A DNA stretch of 64,000 nt. It comes from an uncultured Prevotellaceae bacterium (GTDB taxonomy: Bacteria; Bacteroidota; Bacteroidia; Bacteroidales; Bacteroidaceae). The position numbers and the translations under genes were made by a program. Within the stretch, counting starts at the first letter, position 1; every line of letters starts with the position of its first letter. The stretch covers positions 27,611 through 91,610 of the forward strand of contig CASGAM010000017.1 of NCBI GenBank assembly GCA_949299545.1, in the 5' to 3' direction. This document shows, in pieces, positions 61,061-64,000 of the stretch. The notes below the pieces were generated by a model. That model saw nothing but the letters and a program-made list of their open reading frames with translations. It ran no database searches and was not told the DNA's origin.

Positions 61061-61158
61061 TATCATAGGAGCTATTCTTTTCTTATCGAAGAAAGACTGC
61101 GCTTACATCCGGATTAACACATTAGAGAATGTACGCCTCACTTAACATTTACATCCAC

Positions 61159-61788
61159 TCATTGAGTGACTTTTTCAAACTTTCTGCCATTCCAGCGATA
61201 GGTCAACTCTTGAAAAACGCGCTTGCTTGTTTCGTTACGGGTTCCCTCCGTACAAAGTTGGAATGTAATCTGATGATTCTCTTGAAACAACTGAGCTGTT
61301 ATAAAAAACATGTCAAATAAAGCCTTTGATGGATTTTCACCCTCTGACACGGCATTGGTTTTAACTATAAAATCATCAATAGTCGGCATTTCCATTAATT
61401 TAGAAGTCGCGATCTGCTCCCAACCCGGTTTGTAAAATGCAATATGACTTTCTTTCATGGGACCAGTGACCGTTTTTATCATACAAACATAATTGGAAGA
61501 ATCACCATCATCAATCGGTAATAGTTTCATTTGCACGTCGCAATTTGCTGTAAGTTGCAAATCCAAATAATCGTTTGACAAGGTTTTCAATTCACTAAAA
61601 GTATCAAAACGATTACGAACACGCGCCTGCATATCATTTTCTATAAAATCTATACAATCCAAACGATTGTTACGTGTCATAACATACAACAAGCTATCCG
61701 GCATTTCTGCAAACCAATCACGCATTTTCTGTGCATCGGCTGCACCAATCCACATAATCAAAACAAATAACAGCAGCAATCTTTTCAT
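61159..61788 (-). CDS. Exported DUF3256 protein
   Basis: 209-aa protein of Bacteroidetes family DUF3256. A signal peptide (MKRLLLLFVLIMWIGAADA) precedes a beta-rich domain starting KMRDWFAEMPDSLLYVMTRNNRLDCIDFIENDM and ending WNGRKFEKVTQ. Two Cys in the mature part may pair. Function unknown. Downstream of the DMT transporter and truA in the same direction. Confidence 0.8.
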   Translation of the reverse strand: MKRLLLLFVLIMWIGAADAQKMRDWFAEMPDSLLYVMTRNNRLDCIDFIENDMQARVRNRFDTFSELKTLSNDYLDLQLTANCDVQMKLLPIDDGDSSNYVCMIKTVTGPMKESHIAFYKPGWEQIATSKLMEMPTIDDFIVKTNAVSEGENPSKALFDMFFITAQLFQENHQITFQLCTEGTRNETSKRVFQELTYRWNGRKFEKVTQ

Positions 61789-61875
61789 CTCTAATACAAT
61801 AATAAAGACAACAGTTACAAACTTACAATTTTTTTATCTAAAACGTAGCATAAACATTACCAATATAACATCTGT

Positions 61876-62796
61876 TCACGATTTCGAGCCAATATACAGG
61901 AAAATCATACCTATTAACACTAATAATAAATCTACCCCTTTTTGTTTAAGGTTCTTCTCATGAAAAGCTAACGCCCCAAATATAAACGACACTATAACAC
62001 TTCCACGCCGTATCATTGATACTATGGAAATCATGGCTCCATCAAGACTTAAAGCGTAAAAATATACAAAATCTGCGGCAGAGAGGAATATGGAAATTAA
62101 TATAATAGCCCAATGCCAATGGAAAGGAGTTGTATCTTGCCGTTTAGGGAACCAAAGTAGAAGAAGCATTGCTCCCATCATGAAAAACTGATAAATATTG
62201 TAATAACTTTGTACAGCCATCCTGTCAAGTCCCACTCCTCCATTCTCCGGCGAAGCCATCAAATATTTGTCATATAAGCCACTCACTGCTCCCAGCATGC
62301 TGGCAGCAACAATAAAATATATCCACTTATCATGCTTAAAGTCTATACCCTCTTTTTTGCCACTCCTGCTAAGCATAAAAAAAGAAAGGATAGCCAATAT
62401 CACACCTATCCACTGATAAATATTTAACTGTTCCCCAAATACGAGCATAGCGCCTATTAACACCATAACAGGACGAGTTGCATTAATAGGACCCACTATG
62501 GTTATCGGCAAGTGCTTCATACCGAAATAACCGAATATCCATGAAGAAAGTACAATACACGATTTCAGAAGAATATACTTCTGATCGGACCAACCGACAA
62601 TAGGGATATAAAACATATCTGATTTCGGAATTAGCCCGGAAGCCGATGCGATTATCAAAGGTATGAAAATCAAGCTACAAAACAGCGTATTTAGAAACAA
62701 AACAGGGATTACAGCGTTATCACGTAAGGACTGTTTTTTAAATACATCATAAAATCCCAAAAGAGCGGCCGAAACAAAAGCCCAAATTAACCACAT
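61876..62796 (-). CDS. DMT/EamA-family transporter
   Basis: 306-aa membrane protein with ten predicted helices in two EamA halves (N-terminal half to about residue 145; second half WIYFIVAASMLGAVSGLYDKYL onward). The signature GPINATRPVMVLIGAMLVFGEQLNIYQWIGVILA (about 107-140) closes the first half. Family members export metabolites, amino acids or sugars; substrate not predictable. Starts 28 bases after truA. Confidence 0.88.
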   Translation of the reverse strand: MWLIWAFVSAALLGFYDVFKKQSLRDNAVIPVLFLNTLFCSLIFIPLIIASASGLIPKSDMFYIPIVGWSDQKYILLKSCIVLSSWIFGYFGMKHLPITIVGPINATRPVMVLIGAMLVFGEQLNIYQWIGVILAILSFFMLSRSGKKEGIDFKHDKWIYFIVAASMLGAVSGLYDKYLMASPENGGVGLDRMAVQSYYNIYQFFMMGAMLLLLWFPKRQDTTPFHWHWAIILISIFLSAADFVYFYALSLDGAMISIVSMIRRGSVIVSFIFGALAFHEKNLKQKGVDLLLVLIGMIFLYIGSKS

Positions 62797-62823
62797 ACTT
62801 TTTACCTTAAAATTCTATCTATA

Positions 62824-63594
62824 TCACATTTCAAAACAATTCAACGGATAAGTCACATCCACCAAAAACAACGCATTACCAGGCATAGATTCACCAGCCT
62901 TACAACGATTCATACCTTCAATCACGCTTCTGAAACCCTCTATACTCAACTTACCGCGCCCGACTTCCACCAACGTACCCACAATGGCGCGTACCATATT
63001 ACGCAGGAAACGGTCAGCCTGAATCTCAAAACGCCATTCATCAACCGAAAGAGGAACCCACTCCGCTTTCATAATCTGACAGTTATTGGTCTTTGTATCA
63101 GTATGTAGCTTGCTGAAACTCGTAAAATCCTTATACTCAAACAACAGATTAGCAGCTTCATTCATCTTATCAAAGTCAAGCATTCCATACAGACGGCACG
63201 AATAAGCGCGCAAAAAAGGTGACTTACCTATATGTACATAATAATGATAAGTCCGTGATGTTGCATCAAATCGGGCATGCGCCGTATTCGATACAGGCAC
63301 GACCTTGTAAACAGACATATCTGGAGGTAATAATCTGTTAAGCTTATCCGTCAACCAATAACCGTCTATCAACCTATCTACGTCATCTACATATTCATAA
63401 TCAAAATGTGCAACCATTAAACGGGCATGCACTCCTGCATCCGTCCGCCCTGCTCCTGTCACTGAAATTTGACATCTCAATAAGGTTTGCAGTGCCTCTT
63501 GCAATACCTGCTGCACAGAGATACCATTTGGCTGTATCTGCCATCCATGGTAACGCGTACCGTCATAGGCCAAATAAATGAAATACCTTTGCAT
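62824..63594 (-). CDS. truA: tRNA pseudouridine synthase A
   Basis: Makes pseudouridine at tRNA positions 38-40. [32 protein letters not shown] (from residue 4), the catalytic GRTDAGVHA (about 49-57), [15 protein letters not shown] and [20 protein letters not shown] (about 199-218) are present. 256 aa from ATG 63594. Heads the truA-DMT-DUF3256 run. Confidence 0.96.
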   Translation of the reverse strand: MQRYFIYLAYDGTRYHGWQIQPNGISVQQVLQEALQTLLRCQISVTGAGRTDAGVHARLMVAHFDYEYVDDVDRLIDGYWLTDKLNRLLPPDMSVYKVVPVSNTAHARFDATSRTYHYYVHIGKSPFLRAYSCRLYGMLDFDKMNEAANLLFEYKDFTSFSKLHTDTKTNNCQIMKAEWVPLSVDEWRFEIQADRFLRNMVRAIVGTLVEVGRGKLSIEGFRSVIEGMNRCKAGESMPGNALFLVDVTYPLNCFEM

Positions 63595-63943
63595 ATATCG
63601 TTTTTTCCACATGCAAAGATACGCATTTTTTATGTAAACCTACTATTAATCTATTTCTCTTACAATATCTGCATATAAGCAAATTAACAAGCCGGAAAAA
63701 CCATTTCTTCCTTTTCATAAATATTTTATCTGAGGAAGAGATCTCACCCATATTCAGATTACCTATAAGCCATGTACGTTTACGCTTTATTTGTAAACTT
63801 CGTCTTTCAATTATATCCTTCTCCCTGCCAGTAAGGAAGTAAAAACAAGATAAAAGACGGCATCGTCTTCAACCATTGAAACCGTATCGGAAAACAATAA
63901 AAAAGAAAGTTGGCGGAATTGCGGCAAGCGGAAATAATAAAAA
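63595..63943. other. Non-coding right-end stretch with the truA -7 element
   Basis: A TATCTTTG element on the minus strand (63614-63621) lies 20 bases before the truA ATG. The other 320 bases show short frames only (such as 62 codons at 63563-63751) with no promoter or recognisable product. Confidence 0.5.
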
Positions 63944-63977
63944 AAGTCCCCTGCGAACATCAGCTCACAGGGGACTT
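63944..63977 (-). terminator. Terminator of a minus-strand gene beyond the window
   Basis: A 10-bp perfect stem (AAGTCCCCTG/CAGGGGACTT) followed on the minus strand by TTTTTTTATTATT. It implies a transcript coming from the right of the window. Confidence 0.85.
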
Positions 63978-64000
63978 AACTTACAACTTTTCTTAAAAAA

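Noticed and set aside
63563-63751. 62-codon minus-strand frame upstream of truA
   Set aside because: It covers the truA -7 element and the truA start; composition is Lys/Phe-rich. Probably chance.

Overview
The window is chromosomal DNA from a member of the Bacteroidales, most likely family Bacteroidaceae (Bacteroides/Phocaeicola-like). The evidence is promoters of the TTTG-N19/20-TAnnTTTG type in front of many genes, start codons without Shine-Dalgarno sequences, phylum-typical proteins (PUR/DUF3276, DUF5606, DUF3256, DUF1599, DUF2027-Smr, long NusB, fimbrillin-like lipoproteins), and an ilvD-ilvB-ilvN-thioesterase-ilvC operon. I cannot name a species. No rRNA, tRNA, CRISPR array, phage or complete insertion sequence was seen.

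Layout. 0.3-3.2 kb (minus): ribosomal run rplM-rpsI-rpsB-tsf with a structured L13 leader. 3.9-10 kb (minus): branched-chain amino acid operon with an acyl-ACP thioesterase inside it. 10.2-18.9 kb: a histidine kinase/NtrC-type regulator pair, divergent from a TolC-HlyD-ABC permease-ATPase export operon. A near-perfect sigma-54 promoter and two copies of TGTCTA-N5-TAGACA lie between them, so the regulator very probably drives the exporter. 18.9-19.25 kb holds gene relics. 19.3-20.9 kb: a 57-aa peptide gene and a fimbrillin-like/LRR lipoprotein. 21.4-28.5 kb: housekeeping genes (slyD, aroC, hslR, pth, rplY, PUR, nusB, yajC, ybbR, coaE) and a possible sRNA. 29-33.3 kb: DUF5606, a secreted DUF1593 protein, an outer-membrane barrel and cstA. 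33.6-37.1 kb (minus): a second peptide plus LRR-lipoprotein locus, with a long leader carrying a mini-ORF against a terminator-like hairpin and a second terminator between peptide and lipoprotein. 37.6-47.2 kb (minus): folE, a SPOR protein, a DoxX-like protein fused in frame to triosephosphate isomerase, DUF1599, an M23 peptidase, ndk, recG, ispD, a DJ-1-like gene and pdxJ. 47.3-59.3 kb (mostly plus): nadK, an ABC exporter, xth, dgkA, PAP2, Smr (minus), a Crp/Fnr regulator, a membrane MutS-like ATPase, queA, Nudix and GH43. 59.4-63.6 kb: fbaA, rpmE2, DUF3256, a DMT transporter and truA.

Best candidates for something undescribed: (1) the paired loci in which a short YxAP...L..S peptide precedes a fimbrillin/LRR surface lipoprotein, one with a two-terminator control region; (2) the sigma-54 exporter circuit with its visible operators; (3) the DoxX-TpiA fusion; (4) a dispersed repeat built from 21-bp-spaced GCGACCTGTCGC units, in at least three intergenic places; (5) intergenic transcription units that look like small RNAs.
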